Origin: a bacterium
GTDB lineage: Bacteria; Planctomycetota; Planctomycetia; Isosphaerales; Isosphaeraceae
DNA: 64,000 nt
Assembly: GCA_016125085.1 (NCBI GenBank)
Contig: WGMM01000033.1
Location: 62,001 to 126,000 of the forward strand
Reading direction: 5' to 3'
Shown: positions 1-8,876 of the stretch, piece after piece
How the letters are laid out: the number at the start of each line of letters is the position of its first letter
Numbering within the stretch: the stretch's first letter is position 1
Notes under the pieces: model-generated
The model's database searches: none
What the model was told of the DNA's origin: nothing
Seen by the model: the letters and a program-made list of their open reading frames with translations, nothing else
Made by a program: the position numbers and the translations under genes

Positions 1-169
1 AATGCAAATCGCCGCCGGTGGATTCGTCACGATAAGGTTTCGTCGAAATCCAGAAGTCGATAGCCGGTGTGCGGAAACGCCCTTCGAAAGCGCCGATACC
101 TCCGACGATTTCCATGCAGACGAGTTCGTTCGCAGGCCCGTGATCCGATTCGAGTTCGAACGTTTCCAT
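1..169 (-). CDS. SpoIIE/PP2C-type phosphatase, N-terminal part only
   Basis: The gene runs off the left edge of the window; only the first 56 codons are present. The start is the ATG at 169, preceded on the minus strand by a good GGGGAG ribosome-binding site eight bases upstream. The peptide contains CMEIVGGIGAFEGRF followed by DFWISTKPYRDE and STGGDLH. This resembles the N-terminus of planctomycete SpoIIE-family Ser/Thr phosphatases, in which a GG-D motif opens the PP2C-like fold. The metal-binding remainder lies outside the window, so the call rests on the N-terminal pattern alone. The gene lies 117 bases downstream of the NamZ-like gene on the same strand. Confidence 0.6.
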   Translation of the reverse strand, partial: METFELESDHGPANELVCMEIVGGIGAFEGRFRTPAIDFWISTKPYRDESTGGDLH

Positions 170-286
170 TTGCTGGCTCCCCGGACGATCTCAGGAGTTT
201 TCGAAGTCGACAAAATTGCGTTCGCGATTCCGCGATCGGAGGAAATCGGTCGCGTGGTGCGATCCGGGTTTCTCAGATGCCCGGAG

Positions 287-1459
287 TCAATTGAACTCGA
301 CGGTATCAGGGCCTTGATCGTCCGTCCAGAAATCGGCCAGATCGTGCCAGGTCGCGCCGGATTCGATGAGTTTGCGTTCCCTGCTCGATCCGAACAGGAG
401 ATCGATGGCGATCGGATCGGTGCGGAATTCATAGACTTCCGTTCGCCAGCGGAATTTTTCCGGATTCTGAGCACGCGCGGCGATGATCGCGGCCGAGTAG
501 ACGCGAACTGGCTGAAATACGGTGGGATCGGTCACGTGGATTTGAACCCCCGCGCAAATTTTGCCCTCGTGCTTCTGAAATGTCGGCTTGAACGTGAGTG
601 GGCGGGCATAGAAGCCGCGCAGGCCACTTGAGTTCAGCGAATCCGCCAGTTTCACTTCGCTCAGCCACGGTGCGCCGATGATTTCGAAAGGCCTTGTCGT
701 TCCGCGGCCCTCCGACAGGTTGGTGCCTTCGATCAGGCACCCGCCTGGATAGACGAGTGCCGTATCGAACGTGGGCATGTTCGGCGAAGGGAGAAGCCAG
801 GGCAGCCCGGTTTCGGGAAAGAGCATCTGCCGCGACCAGCCTTCGCACGGGATCGGTGCCAGGTCGACGTCCAACTTCTCGATCGCCTTGACTTTCGATG
901 CGATTTCGGCCAGGGTCAGGCCATGGCGGATCGGCAAGTCGATTTCGCCCACGAACGATCGAAAACCATCGGAGACTCCCGGCCCTTCCGTTCGCACGCC
1001 ACCCAGCGGGTTCGGCCGGTCAAGTACGACCACCTTCAACCCCTTACCGGCAGCGACCCGCATGGTGCGGATCATCGTGGCCGCGAAGGTGTAAAACCGG
1101 GTGCCGATATCGGGCAAGTCGACGAGCAGAACATTCAGATCGGCAAGGTGCTCAGGTTTCGGGGTGAGCGAAGATTCGTCGGCCCCATAGAGCGAAATGA
1201 CCGGCACGCCCCACCGCGGGTGGTTTTTTTCGACATCGGCGACGGCTTCGAGATCCTGAGCCGTACCGCCCAGGCCATGTTCCGGCCCGAAAACACGGAC
1301 GATCTCAAGACCCGCGTCTTTCGCCAGATCGATCAGGTGCCGGTAGCGATGATCGACCGATGCCGGATTCGCCAGCAGACCGACCCGACGCCCCTGAAAT
1401 GCCCGGAAATCGTCGGCCACGCATTGTTCAAGACCTGTGAGGACTTTGGGGGCTTTCAT
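287..1459 (-). CDS. DUF1343 / NamZ-like exo-beta-N-acetylmuramidase
   Basis: This 390-residue protein has the DUF1343 signature: FGPEHGLGG near residue 58, DIGTRFYTF in the middle, and DRPNPLGG followed by EGPG. Characterised members (NamZ) remove terminal N-acetylmuramic acid from peptidoglycan fragments, so cell-wall recycling or breakdown is the likely role. The length fits the family. The start was placed at the ATG at 1459 because the conserved domain begins just after it; an in-frame upstream ATG at 1540 would add 27 basic, low-complexity residues. No convincing signal peptide follows the chosen start, so location is uncertain. The gene stands alone, with 396 non-coding bases upstream. 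Confidence 0.82.
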   Translation of the reverse strand: MKAPKVLTGLEQCVADDFRAFQGRRVGLLANPASVDHRYRHLIDLAKDAGLEIVRVFGPEHGLGGTAQDLEAVADVEKNHPRWGVPVISLYGADESSLTPKPEHLADLNVLLVDLPDIGTRFYTFAATMIRTMRVAAGKGLKVVVLDRPNPLGGVRTEGPGVSDGFRSFVGEIDLPIRHGLTLAEIASKVKAIEKLDVDLAPIPCEGWSRQMLFPETGLPWLLPSPNMPTFDTALVYPGGCLIEGTNLSEGRGTTRPFEIIGAPWLSEVKLADSLNSSGLRGFYARPLTFKPTFQKHEGKICAGVQIHVTDPTVFQPVRVYSAAIIAARAQNPEKFRWRTEVYEFRTDPIAIDLLFGSSRERKLIESGATWHDLADFWTDDQGPDTVEFN

Positions 1460-1855
1460 GGCTGTACCGTTTTCTAGCGATTGCCCAAATGATTTCGCAG
1501 GCGTTCTCGTGCGTTTTTCCGCACGTCGGCCAGATGTCACCAGCGAGAATCATTCTAATCGGTTCGAAGCGAACTTCGTCAAAATAGTCGCGTGAATTTT
1601 GATCCGTTCGCAGAATACCGGGGTGCTACGGGTTCCGGAAACGCCGGCTCAGGGATCCGTTCATGGCGGATCCCTGCTCCTCGAAGCGAAGATGACCAAT
1701 ATTACCGCCTCACGGCGAATTCGATCGCGATCATCGAAATGAAGCCGGCGGCATCGTCCCGGGAAATTGCCGGCGAGCTTGTTATGGTTCGCAGATCTCC
1801 GCAAGATAAGGAGTTCGAGCGAAATCGGACGCGATGCCTGGATATCGCCGCAGGC
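1460..1855. other. Intergenic stretch with one hairpin
   Basis: This 396-base stretch lies between the NamZ-like gene start and the acyltransferase gene end. Apart from the 9-bp hairpin at 1651-1675, listed separately, nothing in it reads as a gene. A plus-strand open frame crosses it, but it runs antisense into the acyltransferase and has no domain character. Confidence 0.6.
1651..1675 (-). terminator. Possible hairpin terminator after the acyltransferase gene
   Basis: AGGGATCCG and CGGATCCCT form a perfect 9-bp stem around a 7-base loop. It lies about 180 bases past the stop of the minus-strand acyltransferase gene. No T-run follows on that strand, so a role in termination is only possible. 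Confidence 0.35.
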
Positions 1856-3166
1856 TCATACCAGATGCTCGCACCCTGGCAGTGGCCGTCCCGGGCAGCC
1901 GAGGTCGAGCAGGCACTGCAGCCGGTGCTCCAGGTGATCGGTCAAGGCACCATGTGCTTTTCGGGCCGGTTTAGGCTTGACGATCGTGCTTCCGCCCGAT
2001 TCGCCATTCAGGGGATCGATTTTTGCGGTGGCTTCCGCCAGGAACTGGCGTACGTCGATCGGTTCGCCGATGATAATCCGGGCATCGCGGGGCACTTCAT
2101 GGCGGGCACGGTCGAGATCCTTGCCCAGGGCGTCCTGCTTGAATTTGATAAGAATCTCGGCAGCACGTTCGCATGTGGGGCGGCTCATCACATAATCGCC
2201 CGGATAACTGTAGAGCTGTATGACGAAAAACAGGTCATCCAGCGACCTTTTGAGGATCGCGATGCGATCGGGCGAAGTAGCCGGCGATTCCAGCGTTTCG
2301 AGGATCCTGCGACGGCATTCCTTCACCCGTTCCGGGACGGTCTGCCCCCGAGCGGTGGCCGAACAGACTCCGATTTCCGACTCGATGCGATCAAGAACTT
2401 CGTTTCGCATGGCGATCACCCGCTCGCGCACGCTGCCGCCGCGCACCTCTCCGTACGTTTCGATCTCCTTGAGCGAAAGCATGCCTGAGGCGTAGCGGTA
2501 AATGCGATCCTGAATCGGCATGCCCTTCGCTTCGCGCCAGGAGAATCGCCCCTCAAGCTCGCCGATCATGCGCGTCATCCAGGGCAGCGGATCGACATCG
2601 CCTGGGAAACGGTATTTGATGCCGACCGGAACGACCCAGATCCTTCGACCTTCCGCGGCCTTGCGGGCCGCCATGCTCGCTACCGCCGAAACCCCTTCGC
2701 GCAGCGGCGTAATCTTGTCGTTCAGGCGATAGATCTCGCCCTCGGGAAAGATCACCAGCGGGGCCGAGCCCTCGGTAAGAATTTCCATCGACTTGCGCAG
2801 GGCCCGCTTGTCCGTGCCTTCGCGGTCGACCGGGAAACACCCGATGCGCGGCAGTACGTAGCGATTGACACCCCGGAAAATCCCGTGCGTGGCCATGAAA
2901 TAAAACGGATGCCCAATCCCCCGGCCCAGCTCGTACATCAGCGCGGCGTCGGCGTGGTCCGAATGGTTCGGGGCGAGCAGGATCCCGTCTCCCTGGGCGA
3001 TGAGGTCTTTCAGCGAGTCGCCGCCTTCGGTTTCGAAGTGGCGAATCTTCAGATCCTTATCCAACTTGCGGGCGACGTACCATTTCGAAAGCCGGATCGC
3101 CAGCGGATGGTGCGACGGCTCGAGAAATTCGTATTTCAATTCGTCGGTCAGCGGTAGCCGGTGCAT
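1856..3166 (-). CDS. PlsC-like lysophospholipid acyltransferase
   Basis: The 436-residue protein carries the glycerolipid acyltransferase block I motif HX4D as NHSDHADA near residue 63. A block III-like FPEGEIYR follows near residue 140. These define 1-acyl-sn-glycerol-3-phosphate acyltransferase-type enzymes, which move acyl chains onto lysophospholipids at the inner membrane. The acyltransferase domain fills roughly residues 40-215. The remaining 200 or so residues are helical, charged and unassigned, making the protein clearly longer than a basic PlsC of about 240 residues. There is no strong transmembrane segment. The start is the ATG at 3166, close to the first conserved segment. The substrate cannot be told from sequence. 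Confidence 0.8.
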   Translation of the reverse strand: MHRLPLTDELKYEFLEPSHHPLAIRLSKWYVARKLDKDLKIRHFETEGGDSLKDLIAQGDGILLAPNHSDHADAALMYELGRGIGHPFYFMATHGIFRGVNRYVLPRIGCFPVDREGTDKRALRKSMEILTEGSAPLVIFPEGEIYRLNDKITPLREGVSAVASMAARKAAEGRRIWVVPVGIKYRFPGDVDPLPWMTRMIGELEGRFSWREAKGMPIQDRIYRYASGMLSLKEIETYGEVRGGSVRERVIAMRNEVLDRIESEIGVCSATARGQTVPERVKECRRRILETLESPATSPDRIAILKRSLDDLFFVIQLYSYPGDYVMSRPTCERAAEILIKFKQDALGKDLDRARHEVPRDARIIIGEPIDVRQFLAEATAKIDPLNGESGGSTIVKPKPARKAHGALTDHLEHRLQCLLDLGCPGRPLPGCEHLV

Positions 3167-3270
3167 TTTCGATTCGCCTGGCCGGGTTCGAGCAAGAACG
3201 ATCCCGGATCACCGCCGAAGTTTACGCCCAGCGGAAGTGACCCATCCATATCAACATACGTGACGAATCG

Positions 3271-3315
3271 AAAAAAGGGACAAACGGACCGCCGAGTCGA
3301 GAAACGCGGCGGTCC
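3271..3315 (-). terminator. Rho-independent terminator of the GH17-like gene
   Basis: GGACCGCCG (3286-3294) pairs with CGGCGGTCC (3307-3315) in a 9-bp stem with a 12-base loop. Read on the minus strand, a run of six T (3276-3271) follows about ten bases after the stem. It sits just past the stop at 3336 of the minus-strand glycosidase gene. Confidence 0.75.
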
Positions 3316-3335
3316 GGTCAGGTCGAATATGCAGG

Positions 3336-4595
3336 TCAGCCGATGGCGATCGTGCTGACGCTGCGCAAATGCCGCCGCTTGCCGGAGAACACGGCCGTGA
3401 CCGGCCCGGCCCCTTCAACCAGGGCGGCCTTGATCCGGGCAACGCCGTTTTGAACACGGGCCTGGCCCAGGAAGGTTTCGCCGGCGAAAAACTGCACTGT
3501 TCCATATGCAGGCTGGTTCAGCCTGTTCACTTTTACGGCGGCTGCCAGCACGGTTTTGCCCGCGGGAGTCGTCATGGCCGATGCCTTCGCGACGGTCGTC
3601 GTCGGCAGGCTGCCGTAACGGCTGGTGTAAACGGCCTGAAGCTTGGAAATGATCGGCTTCGGAGCCCGCGTGCCATCGGGGTTGTTGAGTCCGTGCAGGC
3701 CCATATGGGGTTCGTAGACGTTCATCTGCTTCCAGGGCTGATCGAAAGCCTCGCCCCAGACGAAATAGAACGGCTTGCCGTTGACGAGACTGGAAGAAGC
3801 CTTCTGATACCACTGGATCTGGAGCTGGTCCGAAGCCCCGGGGCCGCTGGTGGGGAAGAACGACTCCTTGGCCACGACGGGCCCTTGTGTCTTGTTGGCC
3901 GTTTGGAGAAATCCGTACAGGTAGCTGACGTTGTTCCACATCTGGTCGGGCGTCGAAGGCTGGCCGCCCCAGAGGAAATAGTCGATGTTCGGGAACAGCC
4001 AGTCGCCCGTGCCCTGAAGCTGGGTGGCATACTGGCCGTCGTAATACAGGCCGCCCGGCTCGGAGGTCGAAACCGGCTTGTTCGTGGCCTGCTTGACCTG
4101 ATTCAGGGCGGAAGTCATTTCTGAGTAAGTATATCGGCCATCGGCGATCCCCTCGTTGCCGACCACGAAGGCGTCCGCGTAAGGCAACACCTGGGGCGAG
4201 GATGCCGCCGCGACTTCGGCTGAGTTTTTCGGGTCGTAAACCCCGGCGATGACGAAGTCGAACCCGACCGATTTGGCGATGCGGGGAATATCGGCATAAC
4301 TGCCAGCGATCGTGTAAGTGACGAGGCCCCTCCAGCCCTCGTTATAAAGCGTCTGCATATCGGTCCGGATCTGATCCTCGGACGGATTCGCATTGTAGGG
4401 GGCGCTCGGTGAGTCATACGACGGTGCGTAATCGATCCAGTAGCGCCAGGTCGTCAATGCGTCAAAAAAGGTATTGCTCGTCGTGAGGACCTCACGGCGT
4501 TCGAGCGTGTCGACCACGGGACGGCATCGCCGCTTCGAAGCTGCGGCGTAAATACGGTTCCGGCGAAACCGACTGAAAGACGAGCGGAAATTCAT
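3336..4595 (-). CDS. Secreted GH17-like glucanase with planctomycete LERREVL motif
   Basis: This 419-residue protein starts at the ATG at 4595, which has an AGGATCT ribosome-binding site. The basic N-terminus followed by LERREVL at residues 31-37 matches the LEPRxxL-type motif common on planctomycete secreted and surface proteins. A TIM-barrel region of about residues 40-320 resembles GH17 beta-1,3-glucanases of the Scw11/exo-glucanase type. VVGNEG supplies the likely acid/base Glu and VVAKESFF the likely nucleophile Glu. The last 90 residues form an Ig-like domain (TVAKAS to TAVFSG), a common surface-protein module. The gene is single and ends in a clear terminator. Substrate specificity is inferred from the fold only. 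Confidence 0.72.
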   Translation of the reverse strand: MNFRSSFSRFRRNRIYAAASKRRCRPVVDTLERREVLTTSNTFFDALTTWRYWIDYAPSYDSPSAPYNANPSEDQIRTDMQTLYNEGWRGLVTYTIAGSYADIPRIAKSVGFDFVIAGVYDPKNSAEVAAASSPQVLPYADAFVVGNEGIADGRYTYSEMTSALNQVKQATNKPVSTSEPGGLYYDGQYATQLQGTGDWLFPNIDYFLWGGQPSTPDQMWNNVSYLYGFLQTANKTQGPVVAKESFFPTSGPGASDQLQIQWYQKASSSLVNGKPFYFVWGEAFDQPWKQMNVYEPHMGLHGLNNPDGTRAPKPIISKLQAVYTSRYGSLPTTTVAKASAMTTPAGKTVLAAAVKVNRLNQPAYGTVQFFAGETFLGQARVQNGVARIKAALVEGAGPVTAVFSGKRRHLRSVSTIAIG

Positions 4596-5003
4596 GGTGG
4601 GTGAGATCCTGGGATATGGGGTCGAAAATCCCTGGATGCGAGAAAGCGATGCATCCATGCAAGCTTGCGGCTGTCTCATCGAATGGATGGTCGATTTCTT
4701 ATCTGAGCATAACCGGATATCCAAGTCGAGTATGTCGAGATTTTTCGACGCGGAGTCGAGTGAACGGAAAGTGAAGCGAACTGGCCGGCAACACCGAACC
4801 GCGTTCGTGCGAATCGGTCGATAATGCGGACTGCCGTGTTCCGGCGTGCTGCTCCCGGAATTCAAGAAAACCTGATATTCCGTTTATCCTTACGGTTTTA
4901 TGAGGGACTCCAGGGACGAAACTATCGAATTCGAGTCGCCTCCGAGCTGGAACTCGGAGGGCCCGCGGGTGGAATTCGACTTCGCCTGGAGTCCTCTTTC
5001 AGG
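4596..5003. other. Intergenic stretch with nested inverted repeats
   Basis: This 408-base stretch separates the M3 peptidase stop from the GH17-like start, both on the minus strand. The half next to the peptidase gene holds the nested stems at 4902-4995, listed separately. The rest (about 4600-4900) should contain the glycosidase promoter, but no convincing -35/-10 pair can be picked by eye. No gene was found. Confidence 0.5.
4902..4995 (-). terminator. Nested hairpins downstream of the M3 peptidase gene
   Basis: An inner stem CCTCCGAG/CTCGGAGG (4939-4946 and 4953-4960, loop CTGGAA) lies inside an outer stem GGACTCCAGG/CCTGGAGTCC (4905-4914 and 4985-4994). The whole structure follows the minus-strand peptidase stop at 5004 within ten bases. 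There is no T-run, so it may be a terminator, an mRNA 3'-end stabiliser or another RNA structure. Confidence 0.45.
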
Positions 5004-6722
5004 TCACTCCGGCAGTTTCGCCAGTTCTTCTCCGATCAGGTCCATCAGCGGCTTGATCGTCTTTTCGCTGAAATCGAACCTGGCCCCCGCGGCTTCGAAT
5101 AACTCCGGCAGAGTGCGTGAGCCGCCAAGTGCGAGTGCGTTCTTGTATGCCGCCACGGCCTTTGCCGGATCATGCCGGTAAGCACGCCAGACCTGCAATG
5201 CGCCGAGCTGGGCGATGCCGTATTCGATGTAATAGAACGGGTAGAGGAAGATATGCAGCTGGCGGTGCCAGGAGTGATCGCGGATGTCCTCAAGGCCCGA
5301 CCAGTCGACGTCGGCCCCGAACCTTGCCGTGAGAGCTTTCCAGTCTTCCCGGCGGCGTTCGCGCGAAGGCTCCTCGTGGGCGTAAATGGCATGCTGAAAA
5401 GCATCGACCTGAGCGATCCAGGGCAGGATCAGCACGATACCTTCCAGAAGCTGGCGATAGCTCCGCATCGTGTCGGCTTCGCTGTAAAAAGCTTCCAGCT
5501 GCCTTGCACCCAGCAGTTCCATGGACATCGACGCGACTTCGCAGAATTCCATCGGGCTTTCGCGATAGGCGGCCGGTTCGTTCGCCCGGCTGGCCAGTGC
5601 GTGGAAGGCGTGGCCGCATTCGTGCAGCAGGGTACGCAGGTCGCCGTCGAGCCCCACGGCGTTCATGAAGATGAACGGCACGCGGTCTTCCTCGAACGTC
5701 GTTTGATATCCGCCCGGGGCCTTGCCCTTACGGTTGGTGAGGTCCAGCAGGTTGGCCCGCATCATGTAGCGGAACTGATCGGCAAGTTCGGCGTCGACCG
5801 AGTTCAGAATCGACTCCACACCGGCGGCCAGTTGCGCTTCTTCCTTGAACGGCCGCAGGGGGGGCCGATTCAGCGGGTCGACACCCAGGTCCCAGGGCCG
5901 CAGGGTTTCGATCCCCAGACGCTGGCGGCGTGAGGCCTGGATCGTGCGAGTCAGCGGCACGACGCACTCGGCCACGGCGTTCTGGAATGCCTCAGCCTCT
6001 TTTACGCCATAATCGAAGCGTTCACGATTACGATAGGAATAATCAGTGAACGAGGGGAAGCCAGCCTCGCGGCCGATCTCCACGCGCAGCTTGTGCAGGT
6101 CGTCGAACAGGTCGTCCATCCTGTCCTTGTCACGCAGGCGTCTCAAGGCGACCAGGACCCAGGCTTCGGCTCGGGTCGCCCGGTCCGGCTCTTCCAGCAG
6201 CGGGGCCATCTGGGCCGGCGTGCGTTCGGTACCTCGCCAGGGTACGGTCATCGCCCCGACCATCTTCTGATATTGCTGAGTCAGCTCGCTGACACGCGTT
6301 TCCCTGGCGATATTGGCTTCGCGGTAGAGTGCCTTGCGATTTTCCAAGGCCCGGTCCATCAGGTGGAACCGCCCTGACGGCAAGTCTTTGCGATACGGGC
6401 AGTCGAGATATTTGTTCCGCAGGGCCTGGGCGATCGGCTTCAGATGCGGCTCGATCTCGCGGACGAACGCCAGGTGCGCTTCTTCGCGGGCCGGGTCGTC
6501 GGTCTTGAGCGTCATCGCCACGTATCGCTTGTTGCCGACTTGGGCAACCGCGGAGTCCAGCTCGTCTTTGGCGGCCAGCCAGACCGAAAGATCGGCGGAG
6601 GAGTCGATGGGCCATTTCTCGAGCTTGCGATACCAGGGTTCGATATCGGCCCAGGTTTCGAGCGTCGTTTCCGCTGGCAACCATTGACGGGGAAACGCGA
6701 CCGGTTGGTAAACAGTGCTCAT
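5004..6722 (-). CDS. M3-family oligoendopeptidase (PepF-like)
   Basis: The 572-residue protein contains the zinc metallopeptidase motif LLHECGHAFH near residue 353. The downstream EFCEVASMSMELL supplies the third zinc ligand, as in M3 thimet/oligoendopeptidase F enzymes. Length and all-helical character fit this family, which cleaves short peptides in the cytoplasm; there is no signal peptide. The start was set at the ATG at 6722 because MSTVYQPVAF begins the family-like region, with an AAGAGC ribosome-binding site. An upstream in-frame ATG would add 45 residues of no domain character. The gene starts 93 bases after the stop of the ceramidase-like gene on the same strand, so the two may share a transcript. 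Confidence 0.85.
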   Translation of the reverse strand: MSTVYQPVAFPRQWLPAETTLETWADIEPWYRKLEKWPIDSSADLSVWLAAKDELDSAVAQVGNKRYVAMTLKTDDPAREEAHLAFVREIEPHLKPIAQALRNKYLDCPYRKDLPSGRFHLMDRALENRKALYREANIARETRVSELTQQYQKMVGAMTVPWRGTERTPAQMAPLLEEPDRATRAEAWVLVALRRLRDKDRMDDLFDDLHKLRVEIGREAGFPSFTDYSYRNRERFDYGVKEAEAFQNAVAECVVPLTRTIQASRRQRLGIETLRPWDLGVDPLNRPPLRPFKEEAQLAAGVESILNSVDAELADQFRYMMRANLLDLTNRKGKAPGGYQTTFEEDRVPFIFMNAVGLDGDLRTLLHECGHAFHALASRANEPAAYRESPMEFCEVASMSMELLGARQLEAFYSEADTMRSYRQLLEGIVLILPWIAQVDAFQHAIYAHEEPSRERRREDWKALTARFGADVDWSGLEDIRDHSWHRQLHIFLYPFYYIEYGIAQLGALQVWRAYRHDPAKAVAAYKNALALGGSRTLPELFEAAGARFDFSEKTIKPLMDLIGEELAKLPE

Positions 6723-6814
6723 GCTTGCTCTTGCGGCTTTTACGGTGGCGGGCTTCGATTGAATTGGGCCGAAGATCGGCCCCGGTTCGGTGCCCTTATG
6801 CCCGCATGATAGCC

Positions 6815-8131
6815 TCAAACGAGCCCGCGCAACAACTCGACACCCGCCCGGGCCCATGCGTGGCCAGTCTCAGGGCGATAGCGAGCCGATCGATAGCCGG
6901 TTTCGTAACCCCCTTGCGTAAAGGCTTCGGCGGTCGGGATATAGCCCATGCCTCCGTTCGAAAGGCCGATCGTGCGGACGATCTCCAGCGGGGCGTCGTG
7001 CTGTACCTCACGTGCCAGTTCGACGAATATCTCGCCCGGCATCCCAACCAGCCCCACGGGGCCGAGTCGCATGGCCATGATCTTCGCCGGATGTTCTCGA
7101 TCGCGGGTACGCCCCAGCACGATCGCGGCCGGGGCGAAAAGCCCATTGAACGCCCGTGCTTTTTGCGGCTCTTCGTTTTCCAGCCGATAGGCCTCTTTTA
7201 CGTCCGCCTCCGGCACGACCCGCAGGCGCGATAGCACATCGCGCGCCGCCAGTTTCACGGGCAACCCTTCAGCCGTCTCGGCTTTGCCCAGTGCCTCAAG
7301 TGCTCCTGCCGCGATGACGCGACCGATCCGGCGCGATTCTTCGATGCCTTTCGCCTGGTCGTCACGCGACCGGTCGACGTGATTGATATTGCCGCACGCG
7401 GCGTTCAAAAATACGACGTTCTGCCCGCTGCCTTTGTGGAATTCGTCGGCGACCGTTGCCGGATAATCGGCCGAATAGAGCGTGCCACCGATGATGTCGG
7501 GGTGAATTCCGTAGATCACCAGCGAGACTTTCGCCTCGGGCATCGAAAGAACCGTCACCGCCGGGTCGACTTCACCCGCCGGGCCGACGACGCGGGCGTC
7601 CTTGCGCGGTGCGTTGGTCTGCACCGTTCCGTCTTTCAATCTGGAACGTCGATACATCGCTGCCCCGGAAATCGCCGACTGGCCGATTTTCAGCGAGGTC
7701 GTCGTGGCGTTCGTGCCGGCTTCGGCGATGCACTTCGCAGTGCGATCGATCAGGCGATTCAGGAAGTCCGCATCGACGATGCCGGGATAAAAGCCCGGGA
7801 AAAGAGCCCCGACGTCGGTCGTGAAGAAACGGGGCACCATCGGCCCTGTGTGGGTGTGCGTGGCGTGGATCCAGACCCGCTCGGGCCGGATCTTGCCTCC
7901 CTCGGCAACGGCCTTGCGGATGCGATCGCATTCGTCCCGCCCAATGGCGACCAGATCCAGGGCAACGACGGCCACAGCTTCTTCAGGCCTGGCGGAATCG
8001 CTGATCACGATGCATTTCGCCTGAATCGGGTCAATGAATCCCGTGGCCTTGCGGTCCGTGAAATAACCTGGCATCGAGCCGCCCAGCGGCGGCTGGAGGT
8101 CGACGGCGGCAAATCCGGCTTTGAGCGGCAT
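6815..8131 (-). CDS. Neutral/alkaline non-lysosomal ceramidase-like protein
   Basis: This 438-residue protein matches the N-terminal catalytic region of neutral ceramidase-like proteins. It opens with AGFAAVDLQPPLGGSMPGY and has the zinc-binding motif HATHTHTGP near residue 95. Further conserved pieces are GIHPDIIGG and NAACGNINHVDR. True neutral ceramidases are about 700 residues and hydrolyse the ceramide amide bond; this short form is common in planctomycetes, where its substrate is unknown. The start at 8131 is supported by a strong AAGGGAG ribosome-binding site nine bases upstream. No signal peptide is seen. It is divergent from the Rrf2 gene and co-directional with the M3 peptidase gene. 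Confidence 0.78.
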   Translation of the reverse strand: MPLKAGFAAVDLQPPLGGSMPGYFTDRKATGFIDPIQAKCIVISDSARPEEAVAVVALDLVAIGRDECDRIRKAVAEGGKIRPERVWIHATHTHTGPMVPRFFTTDVGALFPGFYPGIVDADFLNRLIDRTAKCIAEAGTNATTTSLKIGQSAISGAAMYRRSRLKDGTVQTNAPRKDARVVGPAGEVDPAVTVLSMPEAKVSLVIYGIHPDIIGGTLYSADYPATVADEFHKGSGQNVVFLNAACGNINHVDRSRDDQAKGIEESRRIGRVIAAGALEALGKAETAEGLPVKLAARDVLSRLRVVPEADVKEAYRLENEEPQKARAFNGLFAPAAIVLGRTRDREHPAKIMAMRLGPVGLVGMPGEIFVELAREVQHDAPLEIVRTIGLSNGGMGYIPTAEAFTQGGYETGYRSARYRPETGHAWARAGVELLRGLV

Positions 8132-8327
8132 GGCGTGAATCTCCCTTCGACGTTTCGGATGATCGTATCCCGAAAGGAGATCGGCCGGAACCGGTTTTTC
8201 GGAGTTTTTCCATTCTGCCTTACATTTCTTCCGAAACTCTCCATCGATGCTCCGGGCAATGATCTCCGAATCTCCACGAAGCCTCGAATTCCGCCGAAAT
8301 TTTTTCGTTCCGGAAATCTGCATGTTG

Positions 8328-8337
8328 TGGTATAGAT
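8328..8337 (+). promoter_or_regulatory. Possible extended -10 promoter of the Rrf2 gene
   Basis: TGGTATAGAT lies about 36 bases upstream of the Rrf2-family start codon and resembles an extended -10 element (TGnTATAAT). No good -35 is visible. A very similar TGGTATAAAC precedes the FHA-GAF-SpoIIE gene, which gives slight support. Confidence 0.3.
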
Positions 8338-8372
8338 TAAGTTGAGGGGTCAAAAATCGTGGAGGTATCGGG

Positions 8373-8801
8373 ATGTTGTCCAAAACGGCTGAATATGCAT
8401 TGCGGACCGTCGCTTGCCTGGCGCGAGAAGCGGATCGTGCAGAACCGGCCGAGCATCTGGCGACCATCACGAAAGTGCCGCGAAGGTATCTACACAAAGT
8501 CCTTCAGGACCTCGTTCGGGCGGATCTTGTCCACTCACGCCCCGGGCCCGGTGGCGGTTACGTTCTGAACCGTCCTGCCGAAACGGTCACGATTCTGGAT
8601 GTCGTGAACGCAGTCTCACCTATTGAGCGCATCCGTCATTGCCCGCTGGGGCTGGAGTCGCACACGCGGCTCTGCCCGCTGCATCAGGAACTTGACAAAG
8701 CCTACGCGGCGACCGAGGCGGCTTTCGCCGGGGTGACGATCGGTCAAGTGTTGCGTTCGGCCGGCAAAATCGTGCCCCTTTGCGACTTTGCGCTGGATTG
8801 A
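8373..8801 (+). CDS. Rrf2-family transcriptional regulator
   Basis: The 142-residue protein begins MLSKTAEYALRTV, the standard Rrf2 N-terminus. It has a winged helix through KVPRRYLHKVLQDL and the wing motif GPGGGYVLNRP. Rrf2 proteins often carry an Fe-S cluster through three cysteines after the helix-turn-helix. Here Cys occurs in HCPLG and RLCPLH, and a further Cys is near the C-terminus (PLCDF), so an Fe-S or redox sensor role is plausible but spacing is not canonical. The start at 8373 has GGAGG seven bases upstream. It lies 75 bases before two tandem DUF3365 haem-protein genes, which may be its targets. Confidence 0.88.
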   Translation: MLSKTAEYALRTVACLAREADRAEPAEHLATITKVPRRYLHKVLQDLVRADLVHSRPGPGGGYVLNRPAETVTILDVVNAVSPIERIRHCPLGLESHTRLCPLHQELDKAYAATEAAFAGVTIGQVLRSAGKIVPLCDFALD

Positions 8802-8876
8802 AATCGACTGGCGAGCCCCGGGTGGCGAACCCGCTGGTTATACTCGACTCATGTCACGATCATGGGAGGAATTCGA

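Noticed and set aside
1592..2488. A 298-codon open frame on the plus strand
   Set aside because: It runs antisense through the acyltransferase gene and has no domain character or ribosome-binding site. Long antisense frames are expected in GC-rich DNA.
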